Assembly (NCBI GenBank): GCA_039000515.1
Contig: JBCFYV010001001.1
Coordinates: forward strand, 14,703,925-14,767,924
DNA length: 64,000 bases
Reading direction: 5' to 3'
Source: Timema cristinae
Taxonomy: Eukaryota > Arthropoda > Insecta > Phasmatodea > Timematidae
Part shown: one piece after another, positions 44,899 through 54,444 of the stretch
Position numbering within the stretch: position 1 is the first letter of the stretch
Layout: the number at the start of each line of letters is the position of its first letter
Translations under genes and position numbers: made by a program
The notes under the pieces: generated by a model
The model's database searches: none
Told to the model about the DNA's origin: nothing
Seen by the model: the letters and a program-made list of their open reading frames with translations, nothing else

Positions 44899-45138
44899 AC
44901 CCCGTCTTATTACCTGTTCAGTTTATAGGCATATATTATTATTTTAACGGGGTGTAGACGATGAAGGAAATATTTTAGAGGTAATCTAACCACATTTGCC
45001 AGTAAGAAGTGTGGGGAACCATTTAGGAAACAAACATCCTCAGTTGATCCAAGCGGAATTATCGCCCTGATTTTCCCATCTTCTGATGGCCAGTTTAACA
45101 CTAAGTGACGCCTTAGACCATACGGACACTGATGTGGG
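44899..45138 (-). mobile_element. TS-C SINE
   Basis: Tail ACCCCGTCTTATTACCTG, body, damaged box B and head complement CCTTAGACCATACGGACACTG. Confidence 0.65.
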
Positions 45139-45240
45139 TCTCATATTAATTAACACATCAATTCAACATTTCATCCTATTCAATTTAACTTTGATTTGTT
45201 TGAGGTATTTAACCTTCACTTTTTGAACAGAATGATTAAA

Positions 45241-45478
45241 TCAACACTCGAGAATTTCCATGGGCAAGAGTGAAAGACCCAACAATTTTGCAGGAAAAGG
45301 TATTTTCAGGGTTCTTTTACATGTCGCAATCAACATGGAACCGACAGATATATTTCCTCTACGAAGGAAGTTGTGAAACGTATTTTTATCGCTCAAGAAA
45401 AACCCATTGGTCCCGGATGGGTTTGAACCCATGAATATCGGGTCCTGGGGCGAGAACTTTACCTCAAAACCTCCGAAG
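45241..45478 (-). mobile_element. family F SINE-like repeat
   Basis: The minus strand has a tRNA-like head (GAGGTTTTGAGGTAAAGTTC, box B GGGTTCAAACCC) followed by TTTTTCTTGAGCGATAAAAA, CACAACTTCCTTC and GTCGGTTCCATGTTGATTG. The same order occurs at 54445-54990. The tail differs from the TS families. Confidence 0.6.
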
Positions 45479-45494
45479 ACTACTTCAATTTAAC

Positions 45495-45525
45495 TTGTAA
45501 CATTAGCCGCTAGCTAATGTTACAA
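45495..45525. repeat. perfect 13-bp inverted repeat (cruciform)
   Basis: TTGTAACATTAGC and GCTAATGTTACAA around a 5-nt centre. It marks the start of the repeat-free block holding the candidate promoter. Confidence 0.85.
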
Positions 45526-45833
45526 TACTGGAAACTGCAAACTTACCCAATTCTACGAAGACGTCCGCGGCCATGCTCATGTAAACACTGCGAGCCACTT
45601 GTCGTCACACACCTGGCCATCACGACCTTTCTTGTAATACTAACGCGTGCCCACTGGGATAACGTCACGCCGATTCTACTTGCCCAAAGACCATAAGAAG
45701 AAAAGAAGTAACACTCCACCAAGTTTACGAGCGGGCTTCTACTAGCTCCGAGAGGCTCCTAGAACCTTCTCCACCCTATCTACGATCTTTGCCCCCCCCC
45801 CCCCTCCATGTTCTGCAAGTGTGTTTTAGTGCG

Positions 45834-45921
45834 TATAAAAGATCGACCATGTGAATTGTGAGCCACTCTTGGGCTGGCTGTGAAGGTCGCTTGAATAGGC
45901 GATAGCGACGAAAATTACAAT
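45834..45921 (+). promoter_or_regulatory. candidate core promoter and non-coding first exon
   Basis: TATAAAA at 45834-45840; CCACTCT (45863-45869) fits the initiator YYANWYY with its A at 45865, 31 bp from the TATA start, the expected spacing. AGAACCTTCT at about 45759 upstream fits a heat-shock element (GAA..TTC). The predicted leader ends at AAAATTACAAT, with donor GTAAGC at 45922. The only ATG in it is followed at once by TGA. Confidence 0.4.
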
Positions 45922-45927
45922 GTAAGC

Positions 45928-46945
45928 TAAATTCCTTTTGGGTTAAATGTCTGACTTTTCAAAATTCTTTTTAGGCACTTCAATCATTTTAACTTAGTAA
46001 ATATCCTAAAAGTTTTAAACTTGCATTCATTGACATTTCAAGCTATGTCTACGTATAAACTAAAACTTTACTCTTGTCTGAACGCATAACATATCTGGAC
46101 TTCAGACTTTTGCTCTAACTATTGGAATATTTTTGTGAAAGGTTTACGATTTTACCGTCGTATTAATATTAAAGATAAATGGGTTGAGATGCCTAACCTT
46201 TTGGACTTTATTTTTGGGCGTAACAGATTTAAATTGTGTATAAGTTATAGTTACTGGTTTCCTATTTTTATCTCTATTTATCATGTTAGGTTTAGCGCTT
46301 TAATTTTAAATGGACTCGTTCCTAAAAAACCTTGCTCTGATTAATTGTTCGTCAGAGATAGGTGAATTTGGCATTAGACTATGTTGTATTATAATATATG
46401 TAGATCTCAATTTATTTTTCTCTGGTCTGAATCACTTAAACTATTTTTCTTAGATTAATAGATATTGACTGTAAAAATATATATATAAAAAAAGAAAGGA
46501 GAAAGGGAAAACAATTATAAATTATGTCATTCGTAAACATCGCCTGTAGAGTTTTAACTTAATAAAACTTTGCTAGGTTTATATGTAAATTTCACAGTGT
46601 TAGGGTAAGTTTAGTAAGGTTATTATATGGATGTTCGCCTCCGAACATGAATTGCTGGGCCCCTTCAGCGCGTGATATGTATAGATGGGAAGTTGCCATA
46701 GCAACCGAGTCATGATGACTAGTGAGAGTTGTTGGTCAATTAAATGCAAAGTTGTTGTCTAATATCAACCTCAGCTCACACAAATAGCTAGGTTTAATTG
46801 TATATTTTTCCCCATTCTTACGGGGCTGGTAAAATAATGTGAATAATGTATATTGACTAGGTGTTAGTAATTGTTGAAGTTAACGTTTAATTCCTAGGTT
46901 GAGATTATAATAGGGTATTAGTTTTCATGCCTAATTGTTATTTCT
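45928..46945. other. candidate intron of the compact transcript unit
   Basis: AT-rich, with no repeats shared with the rest of the window. The open frame at 46135-46344 has no recognisable domain. Contains the X-box at 46692 and a branch-point-like CTAAT at 46931. Confidence 0.3.
46692..46705. promoter_or_regulatory. perfect RFX X-box
   Basis: GTTGCCATAGCAAC fits the full palindromic RFX consensus (GTYNCC, two bases, RGNAAC). RFX factors bind it upstream of ciliary and sensory-neuron genes in animals. GAGTCATGATGACT follows within 5 bp, an AP-1/CREB-like palindrome. Confidence 0.55.
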
Positions 46946-46956
46946 TGTAGCGAGCG

Positions 46957-47037
46957 ATGAGGGTTGCTCTTAAAGCTGGCGCTAGTGGTATGAAGACGCC
47001 AAAAGAAAATGTTGTAAAGAAGTTGCATATTGTATGA
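46957..47037 (+). CDS. possible 26-codon small ORF in a terminal exon with poly(A) signal
   Basis: The exon would begin after a good acceptor, TTATTTCTTGTAG (AG at 46949-46950), with branch-point-like CTAAT 18 bp upstream. ATG at 46957 is the first in the exon and the ORF MRVALKAGASGMKTPKENVV plus KKLHIV ends at TGA 47035-47037. AATAAA follows at 47088-47093 with GT-rich sequence after it. I do not recognise the peptide: it is basic, with no signal or membrane segment. The transcript may equally be non-coding. Confidence 0.3.
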   Translation: MRVALKAGASGMKTPKENVVKKLHIV

Positions 47038-47087
47038 TTGTTGATATACTTGTATCCATTGTTGCTGACTCTTTTTTGGTAAATTAT

Positions 47088-47093
47088 AATAAA
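47088..47093 (+). terminator. polyadenylation signal AATAAA
   Basis: Canonical hexamer 50 bp after the small ORF's stop, with GTTGACGGTGATATTCGTT downstream as a GT-rich element. Any such hexamer can occur by chance in AT-rich DNA; the context is what makes it worth listing. Confidence 0.4.
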
Positions 47094-47114
47094 TTACTGT
47101 TGACGGTGATATTC

Positions 47115-47450
47115 GTTCCTTCTCTCTATATTAGTATCATCCTTCGGTAATTTTAAGTTGGGTTAATTCATGTGAGGTAATCACAATAATGGTATAACGT
47201 CTGTGCTGTGTTTATCGGCCGTTGAGGACGGCCGTGAGAACTTGCCCTCATCTATCCCAAATTGCGTGTGCTGGGTGTTATTTAGCTTACCCAGCGGTAT
47301 AACAAGTTCACTCACCCGGCCCACTCTATCGATTGTTATTGTTATTTTCTTATTTTCCTTTTGAAGTGTTTGAACCCTCTCTATGGTTCAAACTATAGCT
47401 ATAAAAGTATTTCATATTATCTTGACTACAAGCAGGAAAACTGAGAATGA
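47115..47450. other. unique GC-moderate stretch without recognisable gene
   Basis: Contains a 9-bp hairpin, CGGCCGTTGAGGACGGCCG, at 47216-47234 and CTGGGTGTTATTTAGCTTAC then CCAGCGGTATAACA at 47270-47303, whose ends pair (GGGT.. and ..CCAG; TGTTAT and ATAACA). No ORF of note. Confidence 0.35.
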
Positions 47451-47454
47451 ATGT

Positions 47455-47810
47455 TCTTAATGTTTTTACGCCTGTTTTTACTATCCGTAAGGTTTATCCG
47501 CGTCTAACTGCACTGGTATGCTAGAGACGAGAAAGTATTGCTAAGATAAAATGTATCCACATTTGCATGGAAGTAAAAAGATAAAGCATTAAAAATAAAC
47601 CCCCTCAGTACACTTTGACGGAATTCGAACCCCTATATTTTTGTAACTCAAAAACTAAAACCATCAAGCTATTAAAGTGGGATTTTAATCTATATAACCA
47701 CTTTTAAGTGGAAGGAGATTGGAAAACTCACCCTCAGTTAATCGGTCCAGATTCAAGCCCAGATATCCACGTCATCGGTAAAGTGGCGTCCCAATCCGTT
47801 AAAGATAAGG
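47455..47810 (-). mobile_element. two degenerate TS-C copies in a row
   Basis: First (47455-47670): TTTTTACGCCTGTTTTTACT, CCACATTTGCATGGAAG, CGGAATTCGAACCCC. Second (47700-47810): CACTTTTAAGTGGAAGGAG, TCCAGATTCAAGCCCAG and CACGTCATCGG. Confidence 0.5.
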
Positions 47811-47811
47811 G

Positions 47812-48135
47812 TGTTATGGTGAGATTGGAAAGGCTGTGAGCTATGGCAGAGTTTTTTGTTGCAATTTTTAAATCGAAAAAAACAAATAAAATACTGATTT
47901 ATTGGATGGATACATCTAGTTTAATTTTATATACATATTATTTTGAACAGTTCTTGAATATTTCTCAAGTGCATAGTGACAATTGATGATACATTTTAAA
48001 AAATTCAAATCAAAGTGTACTTGTCAAATTCTGCGATGCCCATGACAAATATCCAAGCACTGTTCGTAAAATAATATGTACAATGTTCAAAAAATACATT
48101 TACTGAAACAATTATATGATTAATTTGGATTAAAA
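47812..48135. mobile_element. foldback MITE of the TTAA family, very diverged
   Basis: Left GTGTTATGGTGAGATTGG; TTTTGAACAGTTCTTGAATA and ACAAATATCCAAGCACTG in inverted order; GTTTAATTTTATATACATATT in place of the usual TTAATTTTCTTCACATGG. Termini cannot be fixed. Confidence 0.5.
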
Positions 48136-48139
48136 ATAA

Positions 48140-48480
48140 TTTTTTTGCTATAATCATCATCAGCATCATCATCAACCGTTCCCATCCTGTGGCCAGGTTG
48201 GCTTAGAAAAATATCTCCCTCTTCCTCCATTCTTCCTTCGGTATTTGCTTCAATTCTTCTCCTCTTACCTAACACTTGCTTCTCTTTGCTCCTCTCATTT
48301 CGATCTGTCTCTCTTTGCGGTCTCTTTTCTACATAACTCATCTCCATAATCCTTTTCGACATCCTTTCCTTTCCGTCCACATCACAATGATCATAACATC
48401 TCGGCCTTGCTTCCTTTACTATCTCATGTAGCCTACTCCCTGTACTACAACTCTTACTCAGACAACTTCATTTCTTATCC
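48140..48480 (-). pseudogene. RTE-like LINE reverse-transcriptase C-terminus with (GAT)n tail
   Basis: The minus strand reads KEARPRCYDHCDVDGKERMS, then KRIMEM, close in layout to the RR.RWYGHV.R.D..Y..KR..EM.V.GKR.RGRP end of RTE-type ORF2. The frame then loses the GRPK.RW motif and ends in DDDADDD, encoded by the GATGAT 3' tail (around 48155-48175). Decayed 3' fragment. Confidence 0.6.
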
Positions 48481-48484
48481 CAGT

Positions 48485-49320
48485 TGATCCTTGTGACAGC
48501 TAGCACGTTCCTCACAAACTATATTTTCGTTATAAAAACTACAAAAATAAAAAAATACTGACCTTGATTCACGTTACCTTCTATAATACCTTAAATAATT
48601 GTGTTTTATAGTTTTAGATAAAGTTTGTGTTGAGGGTGAAAGAATAATGTGTTGGGGAAATTACATCACGAGATTCTAATAAACTATGGTGTTCTTTCGC
48701 GAATACAAACTATTTAGAAATATAGCCCTTCTAATAGGATCGAAATTATAGCTCTAATGGTAAGGGGTCATTCATTAACCACGTAACCCTGTTGTGAGGG
48801 AGATCTAATGTCTACATGATGCTACATAAGGAGAAGGGGGGTACATTAAAGTCTTATTTAACACAGATATTATACATTTCAATGTCGAAGAAAATTATAT
48901 CGTGGTTCATGTTTTCACCGTTAATAAACAAACTCATAGATAGATACCATCGGAACTGAGTAGGATTAGATCCGAGTATTATTTTTTTTTAGTTACAAAA
49001 GCTTCCTTATAAAATAATGACTTTTGATGGGAAAATTTACGTAACACGGTTATGAAGGGGAGAGATGGGTGGAAGGTAAGGGGGGGGGAGGGAGGTAGGA
49101 TTAATTTACATGTTGTTACATGGGTGGGGGAGAAGGGTTAAAAAAAAGGTAAGAATAAACTTAAAAGAAACTTAAGGGGGTTCTTGAACTACCCCAAATA
49201 TACATGTTGTATGAGGCATTATGTTTGATGGTGGTGAACATCTTGTCAATGCACCGAGGTAAAACAAGTTAATGTCTAGGAAGACAAGAGCACACGTTAA
49301 TGTTTATGTGAGAACGTGTC
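48485..49320. other. gene-free stretch with a G-rich run
   Basis: Purine-rich sequence at 49060-49140 with a run of 9 or 10 G. No gene or shared repeat. Confidence 0.5.
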
Positions 49321-49323
49321 ATG

Positions 49324-49685
49324 TTAAGATACGGTGAAAGGAGCGCGAGTAATTTTACAGTTTTTTTTTTAGCATTATATAATTTTGGGCCAAAACAAAT
49401 AAAATATTTCTCAGTAGTCACATAAAGTATAGTTTTCTGCACATGTTAATATCAATATCTTTCAAGGGTGTCCTGGAATGTTGTCAACACTTTTTACTTA
49501 AGGAGAAAAAGTTTGGACAAAATTCCAGGACACCCTTAAAAGATATTCAAGATCTGTTGATACTAGCATGTGAAGAAAATTAAGGTCTATGTTGCTACTG
49601 GAGAAATATTTTAATTATTTGGTTAACAAATTTCAATTCTATGAAAAATGTAAAAATACTTGCGCTCCCTTCAGCCGCATCTTAA
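49324..49685. mobile_element. foldback MITE, both TTAA ends preserved
   Basis: TTAA at 49324-49327 and 49682-49685. Termini TTAAGATACGGTGAAAGGAG and, as complement of the right end, TTAAGATGCGGCTGAAGGGA, both followed by GCGC. The stem is obvious inside: GGGTGTCCTGGAAT on the left, ATTCCAGGACACCC on the right. The best copy for defining the family. Confidence 0.9.
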
Positions 49686-49730
49686 ACTTAAAATGAGGAG
49701 CGCCAGATGGACAGAATCGTGGCAGTGTTA

Positions 49731-50008
49731 TTATTATTAGCACCACGTCTTACTACCCGTTCGGGTTATACGCACTTACGCTAATGTGTAATGGTAGGGT
49801 GATTGTGAGATGAAATGAAGGACCTACAGTTTAACGTGGAATCCCGAACGACGGTGGAGGCCTGGCTTTCCCCACATTCACAAGATGTCTTGTCAGATGG
49901 GAAGGAAGGGTTTGGTAATCAGATAAATCTGTGCCGGGACCGAGGATTGAACCCCGGCCGCCAGCACAGAAGTCTGAAACCTTACCCCTAGACCACCAGG
50001 TCACCCCC
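49731..50008 (-). mobile_element. TS-B SINE, deletion subfamily, with 11-bp TSD
   Basis: Flanked by TGGCAGTGTTA at 49720-49730 and 50009-50019. Carries the body deletion CATTCACAAGATGTCTTGTC. Confidence 0.93.
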
Positions 50009-50129
50009 TGGCAGTGTTAACAAAACGTTCAATTTGACGATGGCGTTAATATAGTTTAGTAAATTCAACACATGGCGTTTCTTGATGATATTACAGTTTT
50101 AGGAATGAAAACAGACTAATAGCCTTTCT

Positions 50130-50680
50130 ATTTGCTAGTAAAGAAAGTATTGCAATCTTGAAATCTTGAGATTATATTTTTTTTATGTAATACTAGATAG
50201 CTGTTGCCGCGGCTTTGCTCGCGTGGAAGTTGATTATATACAAATACGAAAATATACATATGTATTTACAGATTAATTTAAAATATTACGTTACGTTGAT
50301 GACCATAACTTATCTCAGATCAAAAATAATGCAAGTCCGATACAAACTTTCACACCCCTTTTCATCCCTTATTAAATAAAATTTCCAAAATTCCTGAAAT
50401 ACGTATTTATTGTTTTACGTCAATAACCGAAATACAAAATTTTGTTTATGTAACTTTCAAAATGACGGACTTTCATACATATTATCATCCCCTTTTTTGA
50501 CCCCTTTGGGGTGGAATGTTCTAAAATCCTTTCTTAGTGGGTGCCTACATAACAAAATGAATATACAGTCCGAATTTCATGCTTGTAGCCTTGATAGTTT
50601 GCGCTCGGCGATGATGAATCAGTCAGTCAGTCAGTCAGTCAATCAGGACATGTTATTTTATATGTATAGATTGAACTAAA
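50130..50680 (+). mobile_element. dispersed repeat fragment(s) ending in (CAGT)n
   Basis: The left part has GCTAGTAAAGAAAGTATTGC, like the start of repeat R copy 2. Then TGTTGCCGCGGCTTTGCTCG plus CGTGG, CCCCTTTGGGGTGGAATGTT and TTTCTTAGTGGGTGCCTACA, ending in CAGTCAGTCAGTCAGTC. This order is widespread in arthropod genomes as the 3' part of retroposons of RTE or Helitron type. There is no coding capacity; the open frame at 50410-50679 runs through the repeat. Confidence 0.45.
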
Positions 50681-50689
50681 AAAAAATTG

Positions 50690-51030
50690 GGATTGACAAA
50701 TTCTCTTTGTCATTAATGTACCGTTGTACTTGAGTTACAGCTGAAATGGTATTATGGATTTCTTTATAATCAATGTTTTTATGTTACAAGGGGAAATCGT
50801 GATTTTAATTCTATATCTATAAATAAACTGTCAGGCTAGATATGGGATGAAGATATCTCAGGGTAGGTTGAATGAAGAACTTTTAAGTTCCTTAAGGCCA
50901 GAGAGTTAATCAGTAAATAAGAGTAGTTTATTAATTGCATTTTGAAATTTTGAAATATTTAAAAAATGACTACTGTTAAGGGATTTTGTTCGAAATAGAT
51001 AATTGGGGAGTGTCTTACATGATACATAGC
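50690..51030. other. AT-rich stretch without recognisable gene
   Basis: No coding signature or repeat was identified. Confidence 0.5.
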
Positions 51031-51034
51031 ACTG

Positions 51035-51525
51035 TATGCTTCCAACTTCAGTGGCCACATGGTACAAGGCACTACTCTAGCAATAGCCTGAACTATCAAT
51101 ACTATGAAGATAGCTGTTCGATTCTGGTTGGGTGTTTTGAAGGTGGTTTTTCTCACTCCTCTTCTCCGTGCAAATGAGGTTCTTTTAATTCAACTTTCCT
51201 CATTCCTGACACATTAGCGTAATTACTACATAGGCATATAGCCCGAATGGTATTATTATTATTTTAGCACCGCGTCTTACTACCCGTTGGGGTTTAAGTA
51301 GTAATTATGCTAATGGATTGGGAATTGGAAAGGTCGAATTAGAGAAGTGTAACCAGCATTGCGTGTAGGGAGAGTGGAAAACCATTTAGGAAAAACCACC
51401 CCAGTTCACCGACCGAGATTCGAACATCGATCTCCCCGTCCTCGGCGGTCAATCTCAACATGACTAGCGCGTTAGCCAACTACGCCACCGAGGCGGTAAT
51501 AGGTAGTAAATTTGGTGATAAAAAA
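51035..51525 (+). mobile_element. TS-C SINE with a TS-A inserted in its tail
   Basis: Head ACTTCAGTGGCCACATGGTA, box B CTGTTCGATTCTGG, body and first half of the tail (ATATAGCCCGAATGGTA) to about 51253. After the insertion the rest appears as GGTAGTAAATTTGGTGATAA at about 51504. Confidence 0.8.
51254..51500 (-). mobile_element. TS-A SINE nested in a TS-C tail
   Basis: (TTA)n, AGCACCGCGTCTTACTACCC, body, box B complement GAGATTCGAACATCG, head complement GCCACCGAGGCGG. The junction words GGTATTA and GGTAATA may be a short TSD. Confidence 0.85.
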
Positions 51526-51529
51526 CAAA

Positions 51530-51900
51530 AAAAAACACAAAACTATATTTTTTTTTCAAAATAAGGAAAGAGTTCTTTGTAGATAACTGATTTCTAATTT
51601 TTTTTAAAATGGCTTTAACAATTTTATCTAAAATTTTGTTGGAAGAGTGTTTCAAATGAGTAACCAATTTAATTTTTTGTTTATCCGAGCCAAACTTACA
51701 TAAGTGTAGTTTACAGATGAGATGTTTTTTCAAATTTAATTCCAAAATAAAATACACTATTTGGAGAAATTATCTAAGATTGTTTCGAAACTATTATTTC
51801 CATTTATTTTTCAATAACAGGCTGCAAGTAGAAAATATTGTATATGGCTGTAATTTTTGACAACAGCTATCAATCAATACCGAACACATTTATAATATAG
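51530..51900. other. AT-rich stretch; minus-strand frame without domain
   Basis: A 97-codon minus-strand frame (51464-51757) begins in the SINE head and is Lys/Leu/Phe-rich as expected for AT-rich DNA. Not a gene. Confidence 0.5.
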
Positions 51901-51902
51901 TC

Positions 51903-51976
51903 GGCCTAATGGTATAATAGTAAGAGAAGCTGTATATTGACCTAGAGGTCCCGGCTTCAATTCCCAGCTGGTACCG
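51903..51976 (+). repeat. tRNA-like fragment
   Basis: GGCCTAATGGTATAATAGTA (box A-like) and CCCGGCTTCAATTCCCAG (box B-like), tRNA spacing. Not foldable into a clean cloverleaf by eye. Confidence 0.4.
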
Positions 51977-52044
51977 GGGGATTTTTAACTATCGAAAGAA
52001 AAATAATTCCCATAGTCACCAGGATTTGGTTTATTAGGCTTATG

Positions 52045-52304
52045 ACCCGCCTCTGTGGCGTAGTTGGCTAACGCGTAGTCGTGTTGAGCCCGACTGCTGA
52101 GACGGGGAGATCGAGGTTCGAATCTCGACGGGTGAACTGGGGGTGGTTTTTCCTAAAAATTGTTTTCCACTCTCCCTCCACGCAAATGCGGGTTCACTTC
52201 CTTTAATTCAACCTTCCAAATTCCTAATCCATTAGCGTAATTATACTTAAGCGTATAACCCGAACGGGTAGTAATATGCTGTGCTAAATTATTATAATAA
52301 AAAA
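52045..52304 (+). mobile_element. TS-A SINE, full length, with 12-bp TSD
   Basis: Flanked by ATTAGGCTTATG at 52033-52044 and 52305-52316. Several single-base losses in the head (ACGCGTAGTCGTG, GAGACGGGG) but boxes intact. Confidence 0.92.
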
Positions 52305-52319
52305 ATTAGGCTTATGTTA

Positions 52320-52845
52320 GTTTAAGTTCTTCATTGTCTCAGCCCCATCATATCCATTATCATCCTCCTCCTCTCAAATCAAGACATGGAAAGAGACTCC
52401 ACGGAAAGGATGTACAATCAGTACATTCGGGCGGCCCATGGGCAAAGAAAATTAGTACTGGCTAATATTTACTCAAACTGAACTGTAAATTGATTTAACC
52501 CAAACACGCCATATATTAATTATAATGATAAAGCTATATTGTTTTCAATGCTGACCTAACAAATAATATCTATATTTTATAAGTTTACATTCCTATAGCT
52601 TTAAATTAACTCTATATCGTCAGCCCGCAATCAAGATATACGACTGAGTGGCACTATATATTTGCGAAATTAGTGCAGACATTTGTTACTATAGGGTGTC
52701 ATATGGTCAGAACAACTAGCCCGCAACCATTAAACTCAGTTTTATAGACCAAAGCTGCTTCTTATTTATTCAAGTAGCTCCTCATTTGTCACACCAGGCT
52801 GAGTTTGACACCGTTACAGACACACTGCTTCGCAAAAAAAAAAAC
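52320..52845. other. unique stretch without recognisable gene
   Basis: Nothing beyond AT-rich unique DNA. Confidence 0.5.
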
Positions 52846-52852
52846 AAAAAAA

Positions 52853-52927
52853 CTTGGAGCCCTATGGTTTGAATCCAGGACATTTGTAGCTACAGACATG
52901 AACTCTTATCACTAAACCACATAGGCT
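52853..52927 (-). repeat. tRNA-like fragment
   Basis: The minus strand has GAGCCTATGTGGTTTAGTGA, box B TGGATTCAAACCATAGG and a final GGGCTCC that pairs with the 5' GAGCCTA, a partial acceptor stem. Possibly a SINE head or tRNA pseudogene. Confidence 0.45.
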
Positions 52928-53214
52928 CTATATACTTTAAATACAATTTTACATTTTATTGACAACCTAATTACAATTAACAATAACATTAGCATTTTAT
53001 TTATTTTTAACTTTAATAGCTGTTATTATATTTAAGAATTAAATAACCAAAGCTATATGTATGCTTTTTTAGTGAGGATTTACTCCATCTAGATAACATA
53101 TTCTGGAAATTGAAAAAATGACACCTGGACACATAATAGCTTTGGCTATTTGATTCTTAAATATGTAATCCCTTACATTTATAATCATTTTATAAGTGAC
53201 GGCAATAAGCCAAC

Positions 53215-53445
53215 TACCGATTCGAAGGTGGCTGCTTTATCTGATAGCTCGTGATATTAATAAAATCACACATTTGTAGCCGACGATTTCCGCACGTCCA
53301 TCATAGACTCTGCCTTAAAATATGAGTGAAGAATGACCCTGGGCACGGGAGGGTTCCTGGATAGCTCAGTGGTCAGAGCATTGGCGTACTAAGACAAAGG
53401 TCCCGGGCTCGAGTCCCGTGTCCAGGTGTCATTTTTTAATTTTTT
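53215..53445 (+). mobile_element. family E repeat with an intact tRNA-like core
   Basis: Upstream flank with GACGATTTCCGCACGTCC shared with the copies at 9845 and 18650; downstream TCCAGGTGTCATTTTTTAAT. An inverted copy of that last word (AAAAAATGACACCTGGACA) lies at 53115-53133, suggesting a foldback arrangement. Confidence 0.6.
53356..53426 (+). tRNA. tRNA-like sequence (pseudo-tRNA within family E)
   Basis: 71 nt that fold by eye: acceptor CCTGGAT/GTCCAGG (6 pairs plus a wobble), D-stem AGCTC/GAGC, anticodon arm TTGGC/GACAA with one mismatch and loop GTACTAA (U33 present, anticodon ACT, nominally Ser), T-stem CGGG/CCCG with loop CTCGAGT. The T-loop is mutated from TTCGANT and related copies exist in the window, so this is more likely repeat-borne than a functional tRNA gene. 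Confidence 0.35.
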
Positions 53446-53478
53446 TTATAATGTTAGTATATTATTAACATTCAAATA

Positions 53479-53727
53479 ATCCGCTTCGGTGGCCACCTGG
53501 TCTAACGCGTTACTCTCGCAGTATACTACTGCCAATGACTGGGAGATCAAGGTTCGAATCTTGGTCGGATGTCCTGAGTTTTATCCCAAATTGGCTTTAA
53601 ACTCTCCCTCCTCCCAATTCAGATACAATTACTCTAAATATACCCTTAACAATCCCTTAAATCATCATCGTAATTAGTAAATAAGGATATAGCCCAAACG
53701 GGTAGTAAGACGTGGTGCTAAAAAAAT
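53479..53727 (+). mobile_element. TS-C SINE
   Basis: Well-preserved head CCGCTTCGGTGGCCACCTGG, box B AAGGTTCGAATCTTGG, body, tail GCCCAAACGGGTAGTAAGAC, A7. Confidence 0.85.
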
Positions 53728-53729
53728 CA

Positions 53730-54440
53730 AAATAAGATAAACCAACCCTTACGAAATCCTCGCTCTCTTTTTAAAATTATAAATGAACTGTTTGATGAAG
53801 TAGAGTACAGAAAACCTCAACCCGATGCGACGCCTGGTTAAAGTTAAGCTAAGCTAAGCTCTTTTATAAAGGGATTATTTCCTTATTTTTCTTTCCTAGA
53901 GTAAACTTTATTTGGAAAATTGAATAAATATTTTACCACCCTCGTGACATTTTTCCACGTATTTTCTAAAAGGTTCAAAACCCAAGGAATCCACTTCAGT
54001 TTCATTCACTTGAGGTTTTACGTTTGAATTTGTGCCATCTTCCTCCACTCATATTTTCAGCATTTAATCCGACTCTTCTCTAACAATTTATTTGTGAAAA
54101 GCTTTCCTACTTGTATCTTCTAGTGAAAGAGAGATCGAGATAAAAACAAAATAAAATCCTAAAAGGGCCCTCAACCCAATACTGGTGAATTTAAGGACTA
54201 AGCTCAAATCTGGATTGCAGAGGTCCATATTCAGATCCAAATAAGTATTTCTATTTCCTTAACAAATTTTCTTTTTTATCCACGTATATGAGGGTAAACT
54301 TCCTTTAAATTTCTGCCATATTTTCTCTATCCCAGGGGGTATATATTCTGATAGCCTGTATGGTTAGTAAGATGAGGTACATAAGAAACACCCAATTAAA
54401 TTAAAACTACTATTCATGTCATTTGTATGAACAGCTACTA
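53730..54440. other. gene-free stretch, traces of a SINE body
   Basis: At 54205-54380 GTCCATATTCAGATCCAAAT, CTTCCTTTAAATTTCTGCC and GCCTGTATGGTTAGTAAGAT suggest a very old TS-C copy on the plus strand. Nothing coding. Confidence 0.35.
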
Positions 54441-54444
54441 AGTG

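Noticed and set aside
45518..47303. Solo LTR running from TGTTAC to ATAACA with TATA and AATAAA
   Set aside because: The ends carry no target-site duplication and the length would be unusual; kept only as an alternative to the compact transcript unit.
52853..52927. Functional tRNA gene
   Set aside because: Only a partial acceptor stem; D and anticodon arms do not pair well by eye.
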